Of a stretch of 64,000 nt of DNA, positions 37,608 through 49,168 are shown piece by piece; position 1 is the first letter of the stretch; every line of letters begins with the position of its first letter. The notes below the pieces were generated by a model. It had not been told where the DNA came from. It saw only the letters and a list, made by a program, of their open reading frames with translations, and ran no database searches. The DNA is taken from NCBI RefSeq assembly GCF_006442795.2, contig NZ_CP083956.1, positions 124,001 through 188,000 on the forward strand, given 5' to 3'. Origin of the DNA: Mesorhizobium sp. B1-1-8. GTDB lineage: Bacteria > Pseudomonadota > Alphaproteobacteria > Rhizobiales > Rhizobiaceae. Made by a program: the position numbers and the translations under genes.

Positions 37608-38507
37608 ATGACAATGGATGAGGCACGCGCGGCGCTTTCGGCCATACCGATGATGGCCGGGTTCGACGGACCGCTGGAGCGGCTCGGCGGCCTCACCAAT
37701 CTCGTATATCGGGCCGGCGACATCTGCCTGCGCATTCCGGGCAAGGGCACCGAGGAATATATCAACCGCGCCAATGAAGCGGTGGCGGCGCGCGAGGCGG
37801 CGAAAGCCGGCGTCAGCCCGGACGTGCTGCATGTCGATCCCGCGACCGGCTTGCTGGCGACGCGTTTCGTGGCCGCCGAGACGATGTCGCCGGAAAAGTT
37901 CAAGACAAGGCCGGGCAGCCCCGCGCGGGCGGGCCAAGCCTTTCGTAAGCTGCATTCCTCCGGCGCCGTCTTTCCCTTCCGTTTCGAGCTGTTTGCGATG
38001 ATCGACGACTATCTGAAGGTGCTGTCGACCAAGGATGTCGCGCTGCCCGCAGGCTATCACGACGTGGTGCGCGAGGCCGAAAGCGTGCGAGCCGCACTTG
38101 CCGCGCACCCCATCAAGCTCGCCGCCTGCCACTGCGATCCGCTATGCGAGAATTTCCTCGATGCCGGCGACAGGATGTGGATCGTCGACTGGGAGTATTC
38201 AGGCATGAACGATCCGCTGTGGGACCTCGGCGACCTCTCGGTCGAAGGCAAGTTCGATGCGGCACAGGACGAAGAACTGATGCGCGCCTATTTCGGCGGC
38301 GAGGCGAAACCGGCCGAGCGCGGCCGCATCGTCATCTACAAGGCGATGTGCGACCTGTTGTGGACATTGTGGGGGCTGATCCAGCTGGCCAACAACAACC
38401 CGGTCGACGATTTCCGCGCCTATGCCGACGACCGCTTCGCCCGCTGCAAGGCGCTGATGGAGACGGAGGAATTCTCAAACTATCTGGCGGCGGTGCGCCT
38501 GGGTTAG
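37608..38507 (+). CDS. Second choline-kinase-like phosphotransferase
   Basis: 299 residues of the choline kinase/LicA group. The catalytic loop reads ACHCDPLCENFLD (His-x-Asp with the following Asn) and the metal motif reads VDWEYSGMNDPLWDLGDL, which is closer to choline/ethanolamine kinases than to aminoglycoside enzymes. It differs clearly from the kinase at 33521, so this is not a recent duplication. Together they suggest handling of more than one amino-alcohol substrate, or kinase and phosphotransferase roles on one compound. The promoter must lie in the 110 bases shared with the divergent methyltransferase. Confidence 0.85.
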   Translation: MTMDEARAALSAIPMMAGFDGPLERLGGLTNLVYRAGDICLRIPGKGTEEYINRANEAVAAREAAKAGVSPDVLHVDPATGLLATRFVAAETMSPEKFKTRPGSPARAGQAFRKLHSSGAVFPFRFELFAMIDDYLKVLSTKDVALPAGYHDVVREAESVRAALAAHPIKLAACHCDPLCENFLDAGDRMWIVDWEYSGMNDPLWDLGDLSVEGKFDAAQDEELMRAYFGGEAKPAERGRIVIYKAMCDLLWTLWGLIQLANNNPVDDFRAYADDRFARCKALMETEEFSNYLAAVRLG

Positions 38508-38546
38508 AGCTTTCCAGATAAGATTGGTTCCCGGCTTCCGGCGATC

Positions 38547-39020
38547 CTACCTGAAAACATTCTGTATTTCGTTCAGCGATCCAGTTTCGTCGGACTTTTT
38601 GCAATACCAGATGATCAACGCGATGGTACCGATGGGAAACAACCCCGCAAGCAGTTGAAGCCAACCGCTCCTGTTGATGTCATGCAGCCGGCGCGTAGTC
38701 ATGGCAAGTGTCGGCACAAGGATGGCAAGATTCCAAATCGATGAAATGAGTTCATTTCCGACGACGGCGTCAACCACGATCATAGCGATGCCGACGATGA
38801 AGATGAATAGATACGCAAACCAGAACGCCGACCGGCTGGCCCTGCCAGAAAAATTCGCATAGTTTTGGAAGAAACTTGAAATAGCTTCACCAAAACCCAT
38901 CGAAGGCGGTGTGTCTCCGAAACGATTGACGCCGGCCGGCGGCGCCTTCAGAACAAACACCAATGGCAAGCCGACAAGAACCAGAATTATAAGCCAATGC
39001 CATATAGAGAAACTTCCCAT
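38547..39020 (-). CDS. DUF805 membrane protein
   Basis: 157 residues. An N-terminal hydrophobic segment (IWHWLIILVLVGLPLVFV) is followed by the DUF805 region with YANFSGRASRSAFWFAYLF, further membrane segments, and the conserved RRLHDINRSGWLQL. Total predicted segments: four or five. The start follows a run of G bases (GGGGGGAATT). The local DNA is visibly more AT-rich than its neighbours, which could reflect separate acquisition. DUF805 proteins are inner-membrane proteins of unknown function. Confidence 0.85.
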   Translation of the reverse strand: MGSFSIWHWLIILVLVGLPLVFVLKAPPAGVNRFGDTPPSMGFGEAISSFFQNYANFSGRASRSAFWFAYLFIFIVGIAMIVVDAVVGNELISSIWNLAILVPTLAMTTRRLHDINRSGWLQLLAGLFPIGTIALIIWYCKKSDETGSLNEIQNVFR

Positions 39021-39136
39021 AATTCCCCCCTGCCCAAGATTCCCGAGGATTAGTATCCTGCCTATCCCACCAAGATTCAATCGCTGATTGCGCTCGGCAG
39101 GCGATTTTGCACCGTAAAAAAGATCGTGAAATTGCT

Positions 39137-40060
39137 TTAGTTAACCCCCTTCGGCACGTTCTCCGGCGGCACCACGGTTTCAACCACCTTCTGGCGGTGA
39201 AAGATGAACAGACCGGCGAGCACGACGATGACCGAGCCGACCAGGATGCGAGGGCTCGGCAAATCGCCGAAGAAGGCGAGGCCGAAGACCACGGCCCACA
39301 GAAGCAGGCTGTAGTGCAGCGGCGCCAGCGTCGAGGCCGGCGCCAATTTCAGCGCCCTGGTGATCATCAGATGGGCGGCGCAGGAGACCACACCGAGCAA
39401 AAGCATGGCGCCGAAATCAAGCACCGAGGGCGTGCGCCAGGCACCGATGGTGAACACGCCGCCGACCACCAGCGTTCCGATGGTCTGCCAGGTGACAAGC
39501 GTCGTGTCACTCGTTCCACGCAAACGCCGATTGAGGATGATGGCGAAGGCGAAAGCGATGCTGCCGGCCAGCGCGAAGGCCGACGACAGCGAAAACGCCG
39601 CCGAGGAAGGCTTGAGAATAATCAGGACGCCGCAAAAGCCGACCAGGATCGCCAGCCAGCGGCGCCAGCCGACCTTCTCGCCGAGCAGGAGATGCGACAG
39701 TGCGGCGACATAGATCGGGCCGGCCATGTAAAAACTCATCACGTCGGCCAGCGGCAGATAGACGACCGCGGCGTAAAACAGTCCGGTGTCGGCCGTGGTC
39801 GCCACCACGCGCAGCAGCTGCAGGAGCGGTCGTTCCATGTGAAGCAGCCTGCTCGTCCCCTGGTTGGCGATCATCGGGCCGAGCACGATGAAGGCGCCGA
39901 TGGAGCGGATCAGCACCACCTGGCCGACCGAGAAACTGGCGACCAGCCATTTGCCCATCGCGTCATTCAGCGCGAACATGAAGTCGCCGGCCAGCATCAG
40001 AAGGATGCCGGCGAGCAGCACGTTCCTGAACGTAAGATTGCGGGCGACGGGCTGGACCAT
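39137..40060 (-). CDS. EamA-family (drug/metabolite) transporter
   Basis: 307 residues with about ten hydrophobic segments arranged as two EamA repeats, the first ending near LLGEKVGWRRWLAILVGFCGVLI and the second near FFGDLPSPRILVGSVIVVLAGLF. These inner-membrane exporters move metabolites or amino-acid-like compounds. The substrate cannot be read from sequence. A dispersed palindrome lies 89 bases upstream of its start. Confidence 0.85.
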   Translation of the reverse strand: MVQPVARNLTFRNVLLAGILLMLAGDFMFALNDAMGKWLVASFSVGQVVLIRSIGAFIVLGPMIANQGTSRLLHMERPLLQLLRVVATTADTGLFYAAVVYLPLADVMSFYMAGPIYVAALSHLLLGEKVGWRRWLAILVGFCGVLIILKPSSAAFSLSSAFALAGSIAFAFAIILNRRLRGTSDTTLVTWQTIGTLVVGGVFTIGAWRTPSVLDFGAMLLLGVVSCAAHLMITRALKLAPASTLAPLHYSLLLWAVVFGLAFFGDLPSPRILVGSVIVVLAGLFIFHRQKVVETVVPPENVPKGVN

Positions 40061-40148
40061 GGCCGGCTCCCTAGACGCAAGCGGCCGCTTTGACGAGTGA
40101 AATCCATAAGACCAGGGGCGGGAATCGAGATTGGCCGAACCGCCGGAG

Positions 40149-40344
40149 CTTCGTCATCCACGGGCGGAGCGGGAGCGAAGCGGACGCGCAGACCCGAGGA
40201 TCCATGCCGTAACCGCGCGCGAAGGGCGGAAGCGGCGCAGGACAAAGGTCGTTCTGCATCGCTGCGACGCTTTGAGGTAACGGCATGGATTCTATGGTCT
40301 GCGCCGCGTCGCTTCGCTCCTTGCTTCGCCATAGAATGACGAAG
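40149..40344. repeat. Dispersed palindromic element, copy 1
   Basis: A 196-base element with ends CTTCGTCATCC and its complement. It includes GCAGACCCGAGGATCCATG on the left and TCGCTTCGCTCCTTGC on the right. The same element recurs at 52648-52830. It occupies most of the 374-base gap 40061-40434, which has no gene. Confidence 0.85.
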
Positions 40345-40434
40345 TCACGAGCGGTCCGGCCAATCGCGAACCGTTCATGATGCTTTGCCCCAAACGAAGC
40401 AGATCGCTGACTTTGGAGATGGGCGAAAGCGCCG

Positions 40435-41748
40435 CTAATGCGACCGGTCTAACCGAGACGCAGAGGCCTGCGCTGTTTTATGCCGCCGGTTCACCTGCGC
40501 CGGCCGTCCAGCGATCGACAGCCGCGTTTCCTGCCTGGTTCGCTCGGCCACGACCTTGCCCCTGGCGACGACGCAGAGGCGTTCAGGGCGCAGTCGTATC
40601 GCTTCGATAGGATTGCCGGCGTCGAGCACGACGAGGCTGGCGCGCTTGCCTTCGGCGAGGCCGAGATGATCCAACCCCATGATGGCGGCGTTGACGTTGG
40701 TGACCATATCGAAGCAGCGCGCCATATCGGCCGGGCTCGACATCTGGGCGACATGCAGGCCCATGAAGGCGACGTCGAGCATGTCGGCCGTGCCCAGCGA
40801 ATACCAGGGATCGAGCACGCAATCCTGGCCCCAGCCGACGCGAATACCAAGCGCCAGCATCTCCTTCACCCGGGTCAGGCCGCGCCGTTTCGGAAAAGCG
40901 TCGTGGCGGCCCTGCAGCATGATGTTGATCAGCGGATTGGGGATGGCCGAGACGCCGGCCTCGGCAATCAGCGGCAGCAGCTTAGAGACGTAGTAATTGT
41001 CCATCGAGTGCATGGACGTGAGGTGCGAGCCGGCCGCCCTGCCCTGCAGTCCGAGGCGCAGCGTTTCATAGGCAAGCTGCTCGATGTGGCGAGACAGCGG
41101 ATCGTCGGTCTCGTCGCAATGCATGTCGACCATCAGGCCGCGCTTGGCGGCGATCTCGCAGAGCTCGGTCACCGAGCGCGTGCCGTCGGCCATTGTGCGC
41201 TCGAAATGCGGGATGCCGCCGACGATGTCGACGCCCAGATCGAGTGCGCGGATGGTGTTTTGGAGCGCCGTCGGCGAGCGGTAGAGGCCGTCCTGCGGAA
41301 AGGCGACGAGCTGCAGATCGATATAGGGCGCAACGATCTTTTTGACATCGAGCAGGGCTTCCACCGCAAGCAGCCGGTCGTCGCAGACATCGACATGGCT
41401 GCGGATAGCAAGCAGGCCCATCGACACCGCCCAGTCGCAATAGGCGAGTGCCCGGTCGCGCACGGCCTCCTGGGTCAGCAGCGGCTTCAACTCACCCCAG
41501 AGCGCAATGCCTTCGAGCAGCGTGCCCGAGGCATTGATGCGCGGGATGCCGTAGGAAAGCGTGGCGTCCATATGAAAATGCGGATCGACGAAAGGCGGCG
41601 AGACCAGGTTGCCGCTCGCGTCGACCTCGGCGCGCGCGGAATTCTTAAGTTCCGGTTCGATCGCCGCAATGATCTCGCCATTTATGCCAATGTCGGCAAC
41701 CCTGCCGTCGGGCAGCGTGCCACCACGCACGATGAGGTCGAAATCCAT
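40435..41748 (-). CDS. Amidohydrolase, cytosine-deaminase-like
   Basis: 437 residues of the CodA-type amidohydrolase family, a metal-dependent deaminase. Metal ligands are seen as H57/H59 (PHFHMD), MHCDETDDP, an LTSMHSMD stretch, and the catalytic Asp in GWGQDCVLDPWY. Cytosine deaminases, creatinine deaminases and other pyrimidine or triazine deaminases share this pattern, so the exact substrate remains open. It is divergent from the ABC exporter. The C-terminal tail is somewhat longer and basic. Confidence 0.85.
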   Translation of the reverse strand: MDFDLIVRGGTLPDGRVADIGINGEIIAAIEPELKNSARAEVDASGNLVSPPFVDPHFHMDATLSYGIPRINASGTLLEGIALWGELKPLLTQEAVRDRALAYCDWAVSMGLLAIRSHVDVCDDRLLAVEALLDVKKIVAPYIDLQLVAFPQDGLYRSPTALQNTIRALDLGVDIVGGIPHFERTMADGTRSVTELCEIAAKRGLMVDMHCDETDDPLSRHIEQLAYETLRLGLQGRAAGSHLTSMHSMDNYYVSKLLPLIAEAGVSAIPNPLINIMLQGRHDAFPKRRGLTRVKEMLALGIRVGWGQDCVLDPWYSLGTADMLDVAFMGLHVAQMSSPADMARCFDMVTNVNAAIMGLDHLGLAEGKRASLVVLDAGNPIEAIRLRPERLCVVARGKVVAERTRQETRLSIAGRPAQVNRRHKTAQASASRLDRSH

Positions 41749-41912
41749 TTCTGTTCATCCCCTCGAAGAATCGACCGCTATCGTGGCCGAAAAGACACCC
41801 TGCCGCAGCCGTTTCCTTCGTGGGCGGCAAAAGGTTCCATCCAGCGGCAACTCGCTCTATAAGCCGCCTCTCGCCCCTGTGGCGAATCCGAAATTGGCAT
41901 GGGACCAGCCGT

Positions 41913-43667
<1,755 letters not shown>

Positions 43668-43692
43668 GGGTGCCTTCGAATGTAGGCGCAGG

Positions 43693-43812
43693 CCCCCTCA
43701 TCCGGCCCTTCGGGCCACCTTCTCCCCGAGGGGAGAAGAGGTCGTCAACGCCGGCGCCAGCCTCTTCTCCCCACCGGGGAGAAGGTGGCCGCGAAGCGGC
43801 CGGATGAGGGGG
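43693..43812. repeat. Palindromic element between convergent exporter and ilvD genes
   Basis: Arms 43693-43740 and 43762-43812 carry CCCCCTCATCCGGCC, inner hairpins with GAA/CTTCGGG-type loops, and CTTCTCCCC ends around a 21-base centre. Located between two convergent genes, it may end transcription from both sides. Confidence 0.85.
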
Positions 43813-43825
43813 TTTAGCGCAAACC

Positions 43826-45670
43826 CTACTCAGGCACGTTCCGCACAGCGCCCTTGTCGGCGCTGGTGGCGAAGGCGGCGTAGGCGCGGAGCGCCGTCGT
43901 CACCTTGCGCTTGCGCTTTTCGGCCGGCTTCCAGGCGTCGGCGCCCTTGGCGTTCATCGCCGTCCGGCGCGCTTCGAGCTCGGCTTCGCTGACGGCCAGA
44001 TGTATCTTGCGGTTGGGGATGTCGATCTCGATCGTGTCGCCTTCGTGGACAAGCCCAATCAACCCGCCTTCGGCCGCCTCGGGCGAGACATGGCCGATCG
44101 ACAGGCCGGATGTGCCGCCGGAGAAGCGACCGTCGGTGACCAGCGCGCAGGCCTTGCCGAGGCCTTTCGACTTCAGATAGCTGGTTGGGTAGAGCATTTC
44201 CTGCATGCCGGGGCCGCCACGCGGCCCTTCATAGCGGATGACGACGATGTCGCCGGCCTTGATCTCGTTTCCGAGGATCGCCTTGACCGACGCGTCCTGG
44301 CTCTCGAAGACGCGGGCCGGGCCGGTGAACTTCAGGATCGACTCGTCGACGCCGGCTGTCTTCACGATGCAGCCGTCTAGCGCCAGATTGCCCTTCAGCA
44401 CCGCGAGGCCGCCATCCTTCGAGAACGGCGTCGTTGCCGAGCGGATGACGCCCGTCTCGCGGTTCGTGTCGAGCTCGTCCCAGCGGCGGTCCTGGCTGAA
44501 GGCGACCTGCGTCGGCACGCCGCCGGGCGCGGCCAGAAAGAAATCGCGCACAATCTTGCTTGAGGTGCGGGAAATGTCCCAATGGTCGAGCGCTTCGCCG
44601 AGGCTCGCCGTGTGCACGGTCGGCAGGTCGCGGTTGATCAGCCCGGCCTCGTCGAGCTGGCCGAGGATGGCCATGATGCCGCCGGCACGGTGAACGTCCT
44701 CCATGTGCACGTCCGACTTCGCCGGCGCGACCTTGCACAGCACCGGCACCTTGCGCGACAGCCGGTCGATGTCCTCCATGGTGAAGTCGACCTCGCCCTC
44801 ATGCGCCGCGGCAAGAATGTGAAGCACCGTGTTGGTCGAACCGCCCATGGCGATGTCGAGCGCCATGGCGTTCTCGAAAGCGCCTTTGGTGGCGATGCCG
44901 CGCGGCAGCGCGCTTTCGTCTTCCTGCTCGTAATACCGCTGCGCCAAATCGACGATCAGGTGACCCGCCTCGACGAACAGGCGCTTGCGGTCGGCATGGG
45001 TGGCCAAGGTCGAGCCGTTACCGGGCAGGGAAAGACCCAGCGCCTCGGTCAGGCAGTTCATCGAATTGGCGGTGAACATGCCGGAGCACGAGCCGCAGGT
45101 CGGGCAGGCCGAGCGCTCGATGACCTTGACGTCCTCGTCGGAGATCTTGTCGTCGGCGGCCGCGACCATGGCGTCGACCAGGTCGAGCGCCTGCGCCTTG
45201 CCGGCCAGCACCACCTTGCCGGCCTCCATCGGCCCGCCGGAGACGAACACGGTCGGGATGTTGAGGCGCAGCGAGGCCATCAGCATGCCGGGGGTGATCT
45301 TGTCGCAATTGGAGATGCAGACCATGGCGTCGGCGCAATGCGCGTTGACCATATATTCGACGGAGTCGGCGATCAGCTCGCGCGACGGCAGCGAATAGAG
45401 CATGCCGTCATGGCCCATGGCGATGCCGTCGTCGACGGCGATGGTGTTGAACTCCTTGGCGACGCCGCCGGCCTTCTCGATCTCGCGCGCGACCAGCTGG
45501 CCGAGGTCCTTCAGATGGACATGGCCCGGCACGAACTGGGTGAAGGAATTGACCACCGCGATGATCGGCTTGCCGAAATCCGAATCCTTCATGCCGGTGG
45601 CGCGCCACAGGCCGCGGGCGCCGGCCATGTTGCGGCCATGGGTGGTGGTGCGGGAACGATAGGCGGGCAT
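43826..45670 (-). CDS. ilvD: Dihydroxy-acid dehydratase
   Basis: 614-residue Fe-S enzyme of valine, leucine and isoleucine synthesis that converts 2,3-dihydroxy-3-methylbutanoate/pentanoate to 2-oxo acids. Diagnostic stretches are [20 protein letters not shown] near residue 40, [14 protein letters not shown] near 120, [16 protein letters not shown] near 190 and [20 protein letters not shown] toward the C-terminus. The start at 45670 has AAGGA upstream. It is distinct from the aldonate dehydratase at 5861. Confidence 0.97.
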   Translation of the reverse strand: MPAYRSRTTTHGRNMAGARGLWRATGMKDSDFGKPIIAVVNSFTQFVPGHVHLKDLGQLVAREIEKAGGVAKEFNTIAVDDGIAMGHDGMLYSLPSRELIADSVEYMVNAHCADAMVCISNCDKITPGMLMASLRLNIPTVFVSGGPMEAGKVVLAGKAQALDLVDAMVAAADDKISDEDVKVIERSACPTCGSCSGMFTANSMNCLTEALGLSLPGNGSTLATHADRKRLFVEAGHLIVDLAQRYYEQEDESALPRGIATKGAFENAMALDIAMGGSTNTVLHILAAAHEGEVDFTMEDIDRLSRKVPVLCKVAPAKSDVHMEDVHRAGGIMAILGQLDEAGLINRDLPTVHTASLGEALDHWDISRTSSKIVRDFFLAAPGGVPTQVAFSQDRRWDELDTNRETGVIRSATTPFSKDGGLAVLKGNLALDGCIVKTAGVDESILKFTGPARVFESQDASVKAILGNEIKAGDIVVIRYEGPRGGPGMQEMLYPTSYLKSKGLGKACALVTDGRFSGGTSGLSIGHVSPEAAEGGLIGLVHEGDTIEIDIPNRKIHLAVSEAELEARRTAMNAKGADAWKPAEKRKRKVTTALRAYAAFATSADKGAVRNVPE

Positions 45671-45918
45671 CGAATTGTCCTTGCTGGCTGGCCGCGCCGG
45701 GCGCGGCGCGGCGGCGCTGAATTTCAGTCGGCAGCGGTTATAGCGGCCATGATCCGGCCGTGCCACAGTTTTGCGCTGCGCCATGATTCTTCAGGAAAAT
45801 TTGAAGCGGCTGTCGGATCGCGCCCTGCCGATACGTCCTTGAAGCAGCGGTCACGGCACGAAATCGTCGGCGCACCGTTTAAAGACGGACCCAACCCGGG
45901 ACAATCCAAGGAGCGGAC

Positions 45919-46386
45919 ATGCAAAAGATCACCACCTGTCTGTGGTTCGACGGCCAGGCCGAAGAAGCGATGAACCACTACATCTCCATCTTCAAGAATT
46001 CGAAGGTGCTGAGCGTTTTGCGTTGGCCCAAGGGTCACGCCAGCGAGGGCAAAGTGCTGATGACTTCATTCGAACTCGACGGCGTGCCGTTTCAGGCGCT
46101 CAATGGCGGCCCCAATTTCAAGTTTAACGAGGCGATGTCGCAGTCGATAGACTGCAAGACGCAGGAAGAGGTGGACCATTTCTGGACCCGCCTCACGGAA
46201 GGCGGCGAGCCCGGTCCGTGCGGCTGGCTGAAGGACAAGTTCGGCGTGTCCTGGCAGGTCGTGCCGGAGCAGTTGCCGCGCCTGCTTCAGGACCCCGACC
46301 GGGCCAAGGCCGGTCGTGTGATGTCGGCGATGATGCAGATGGGCAAGATCGACATCGCCAAGATCGAAGAAGCGGCGAAGGGGTGA
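45919..46386 (+). CDS. VOC/PhnB-like protein (3-demethylubiquinone-9 methyltransferase domain family)
   Basis: 155 residues with the PF06983-type opening KITTCLWFDGQAEEAMNHYISIFKNSKV and the stretch CGWLKDKFGVSWQVVPEQLP. Despite the domain name, such proteins are usually VOC-fold proteins of unproven activity. It starts after AAGGAG. It is convergent to prfC across a palindrome. Confidence 0.85.
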   Translation: MQKITTCLWFDGQAEEAMNHYISIFKNSKVLSVLRWPKGHASEGKVLMTSFELDGVPFQALNGGPNFKFNEAMSQSIDCKTQEEVDHFWTRLTEGGEPGPCGWLKDKFGVSWQVVPEQLPRLLQDPDRAKAGRVMSAMMQMGKIDIAKIEEAAKG

Positions 46387-46393
46387 GCGCGGC

Positions 46394-46550
46394 TTTTCCC
46401 TTCCCCCTTGCGGGAGAAGGTGGATCGGCGCGAAGCGCCGAGACGGATGAGGGGTGCTCCAGCGGAGTGAGACGCTGGCATTCCCTGGAACACCCCTCAT
46501 CCGACCTCGCTTCGCGAGGCCACCTTCCCCCACAAGGGGGAAGGGAAAAA
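46394..46550. repeat. Palindromic element between convergent VOC and prfC genes
   Basis: Long arms (46394-46458 and 46485-46550) begin with TTTTCCCTTCCCCCTTG and its complement and hold inner hairpins in ACGGATGAGGGGTG/CACCCCTCATCCG. The whole 168-base gap between the two stops is this element, suggesting a bidirectional end of transcription. Confidence 0.9.
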
Positions 46551-46554
46551 CAGC

Positions 46555-48147
46555 TCACGCCGCCTTGTCGCGGACCTGATAGTCCTTAACCGCGGTGAAG
46601 CGGATCGCCTTCCAGCGCTCGGCTTCGTAGTTAAGCGAAAAGGCGTGCTGGGCGAGGAACACGGGATCGTTGTCGAGGTCGCGGGCGATGTCGCCGCGAT
46701 GCGCCTCGATGAAGCGCTGCACCTCCGCCTTGTCGTCCGCCGAGATCCAGCGGCAGACGGAAAAGCGCGACATCTCGAAGTCCACCGGAAGCGTGTATTC
46801 GAAGTTCAGCCGCTCCTTCAGCACATCGAGCTGCAGGGCGCCGACGACGCCGACGATGGCCGGCGAGCCGTCCTCCGGCGAAAACAGCTGCACGACGCCT
46901 TCCTCGGCCATCTGGTGCAGCGCTTCCTTCAACTTCTTGGCCTTCATCGCGTCGCCGAGCCGGACGCGGCGCAGGATTTCCGGGGCAAAATTCGGCACGC
47001 CGCGAAACAAGATTTCCTCGCCCTCGGTCAGCGTGTCGCCGATGCGCAGCGTGCCGTGGTTGGGAATGCCGACGACGTCGCCGGCAAAGGCCTCGTCGGC
47101 GGTGACGCGGGTGCGTGCGAAGAAGAACTGCGGCGCCGAGAGCGACATCGGCTTGCCGGTGCGCACCAGCTTGGCCTTCATGCCGCGCTCCAGCTTGCCC
47201 GAGCAGACGCGGACGAAGGCGATGCGGTCGCGATGGTTGGGATCCATGTTGGCCTGGATCTTGAAGACGAAGGAGGTCATCTTGTCCTCGGTCGCCTCCA
47301 CCATTCGCGCATCAGCGTCCTGCGCGCGCGGCGGCGGGCCGTAGGCGCCGAGCGCTTCGATCAGGTCGCGCACGCCGTAATTGCGCAGCGCCGAGCCGAA
47401 ATAGACCGGTGTCAGATGGCCTTCGCGAAAAGCGTCGATGTCGAGCGGGCGGCAGGCCTCGCGCGCGAGCTCCAGCTCCTCGATGAAGGCCTCGCGCTCG
47501 TTTTCCGGCAGCAGGCCGGCGACGCGGTTGGAATCAGGACCGTTGACCGGCGTGCGCTCCCGCTCCGCATCGCGCTTGCGCACGGCGTTCAGCGCCAAAT
47601 GATAGGTGCCGCAAAAGCTCTTGCCGCGGCCGATCGGCCAGGTGATGGGGGCGGTGTCGAGCGCCAGCTTCTGCTCGATCTCGTCGAGGATCTCGAACGG
47701 ATCGCGGCTCTCGCGATCCATCTTGTTGACGAAGGTGATGATCGGGATGTCGCGCAGCCGGCAGACCTCGAACAGTTTCAGCGTGCGCGGCTCGATGCCC
47801 TTGGCGGCGTCGATGACCATGACGGCCGAATCCACCGCCGATAAGGTGCGGTAGGTGTCGTCGGCAAAATCCTCGTGGCCGGGCGTGTCGAGCAGGTTGA
47901 AGACATTGTCCTCATATTCGAAGGTCATCACCGAGGTGACGACCGAGATGCCGCGCTCGCGTTCGATCTTCATCCAGTCGGAGCGGGTCTGGATGCGATC
48001 CTTCTTGGCCTTTACCTCACCGGCAAGCTGGATGGCGCCGCCGAACAAAAGCAGCTTTTCGGTGAGCGTGGTCTTGCCGGCGTCGGGATGCGCGATGATC
48101 GCGAAAGTGCGGCGGCGCGCAACCTCTTCAGGTATGATTTCGGGCAT
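46555..48147 (-). CDS. prfC: Peptide chain release factor 3
   Basis: 530-residue GTPase that recycles RF1/RF2 from the ribosome. GTPase motifs are AHPDAGKTT (G1), DTPGHEDF (G3) and NKMD (G4), followed by a domain II barrel and the C-terminal RF3 domain (FSVCRWISADDKAEVQRF). The start at 48147 is preferred because the longer frame codes for arginine-rich filler and lacks a ribosome site. Size matches E. coli RF3 (529 residues). Confidence 0.96.
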   Translation of the reverse strand: MPEIIPEEVARRRTFAIIAHPDAGKTTLTEKLLLFGGAIQLAGEVKAKKDRIQTRSDWMKIERERGISVVTSVMTFEYEDNVFNLLDTPGHEDFADDTYRTLSAVDSAVMVIDAAKGIEPRTLKLFEVCRLRDIPIITFVNKMDRESRDPFEILDEIEQKLALDTAPITWPIGRGKSFCGTYHLALNAVRKRDAERERTPVNGPDSNRVAGLLPENEREAFIEELELAREACRPLDIDAFREGHLTPVYFGSALRNYGVRDLIEALGAYGPPPRAQDADARMVEATEDKMTSFVFKIQANMDPNHRDRIAFVRVCSGKLERGMKAKLVRTGKPMSLSAPQFFFARTRVTADEAFAGDVVGIPNHGTLRIGDTLTEGEEILFRGVPNFAPEILRRVRLGDAMKAKKLKEALHQMAEEGVVQLFSPEDGSPAIVGVVGALQLDVLKERLNFEYTLPVDFEMSRFSVCRWISADDKAEVQRFIEAHRGDIARDLDNDPVFLAQHAFSLNYEAERWKAIRFTAVKDYQVRDKAA

Positions 48148-48247
48148 TTCTCTTTTAAGGCGTTCCGTGTGACAGGCGGCGCTTCTACCAGCGCGGCGCC
48201 GGTCTGTCGACCTGCGGCGACGAACGCCTTGTGCCCGCGGCTCCGGC

Positions 48248-49168
48248 TCAGGCCGGTTCAGTCTCACCTTCCGCCCGGGCGATCTCAGGCAACCAACCGG
48301 CAACGGCCTTGCCGATCGTATCCGGATGGTCTTCCTGCAGATAATGGGCGCCTGGCCCCAGATCGATGAAGCGGCAGTTCTTCAGCGTCGACGCAAATTC
48401 CTTTGCCGCCTGCGGTGAAATCAGAGCGCCTGGATCGCCAGCGAAAAGCAATTTCGGATAGGTGGAGAGCCGCAGCGCCCGGTGGTCGTGCGCGCTGATT
48501 GCGGCGACATCGGCCGGCAGGCCCTCGATCGGCAGTTCCCTCGGCAGGCGCAGCGCCGGCTTGCGCGACTGCGGCGTCGGGAACGGCGCCCGGTAAGCAT
48601 CCATTTCCTCCTCGCTCATCGACCGCAACACGGAGGCCGGCAGTACTTTCTCGACAAAGACGTTCTCCTCCAGCACCAGCTTCTCGCCGGCGCCCGGCGT
48701 GCGCAACGCCTTGAAGAGCTCGCGCGCCTGCGGACGCTGGTGGAAATCGTCCCAGCGCTCGAAGGGCCGGATGAATTCCATGAAAGCAAGTCCCAGAATG
48801 CGCCGCGGCCGTCGCGCGGCGAAATGGAACGCGAGCGCGGTGCCCCAGTCCTGGGCGACGATCGCCAGATCCTTGAGGTCGAGGGCGTCGATGAAGGCGT
48901 CGAGATAACGAACCTGATCGAAGAAGCGGTAGTCGATATCCGGCTTGCCCGACTGACCGTAACCGATCAGATCGGGCGCGATGCAGCGGCCGACCTGCGC
49001 GACATGCGGGATGATGTTGCGCCAGATGTAGGAGGAGGTCGGGTTGCCGTGCAGGAACAATATGGTCGGGCCATCCGATCCGGCCTCCAGATAGGACATG
49101 ATTGAATCCAGTACCGCCACATGTGAACGCCGCAAGGCGGCCTGTTGTCCGTCGGTCGTCGCATTCAT
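48248..49168 (-). CDS. dhaA: Haloalkane dehalogenase (HLD-II type)
   Basis: 306-residue alpha/beta-hydrolase that replaces halogen in haloalkanes with a hydroxyl. The full active site is visible: nucleophile D107 in AQDWGTALAFH, base H275 in GAHYLQEDHP, acid E131 in FMEFIRPF, and halide-stabilising N42 (HGNPTSSYIWRN) and W108. These numbers run within one to three of Rhodococcus DhaA (D106, H272, E130, N41, W107), and the protein resembles DmlA of Mesorhizobium. The start overlaps the TetR stop (TGATG), so both are made from one transcript. A TetR operator upstream suggests inducible control. Confidence 0.93.
   Translation of the reverse strand: MNATTDGQQAALRRSHVAVLDSIMSYLEAGSDGPTILFLHGNPTSSYIWRNIIPHVAQVGRCIAPDLIGYGQSGKPDIDYRFFDQVRYLDAFIDALDLKDLAIVAQDWGTALAFHFAARRPRRILGLAFMEFIRPFERWDDFHQRPQARELFKALRTPGAGEKLVLEENVFVEKVLPASVLRSMSEEEMDAYRAPFPTPQSRKPALRLPRELPIEGLPADVAAISAHDHRALRLSTYPKLLFAGDPGALISPQAAKEFASTLKNCRFIDLGPGAHYLQEDHPDTIGKAVAGWLPEIARAEGETEPA

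Noticed and set aside
46555..48303. Longer prfC reading frame
   Set aside because: The extension is arginine-rich filler without a ribosome site; homologous start and size fit 48147.
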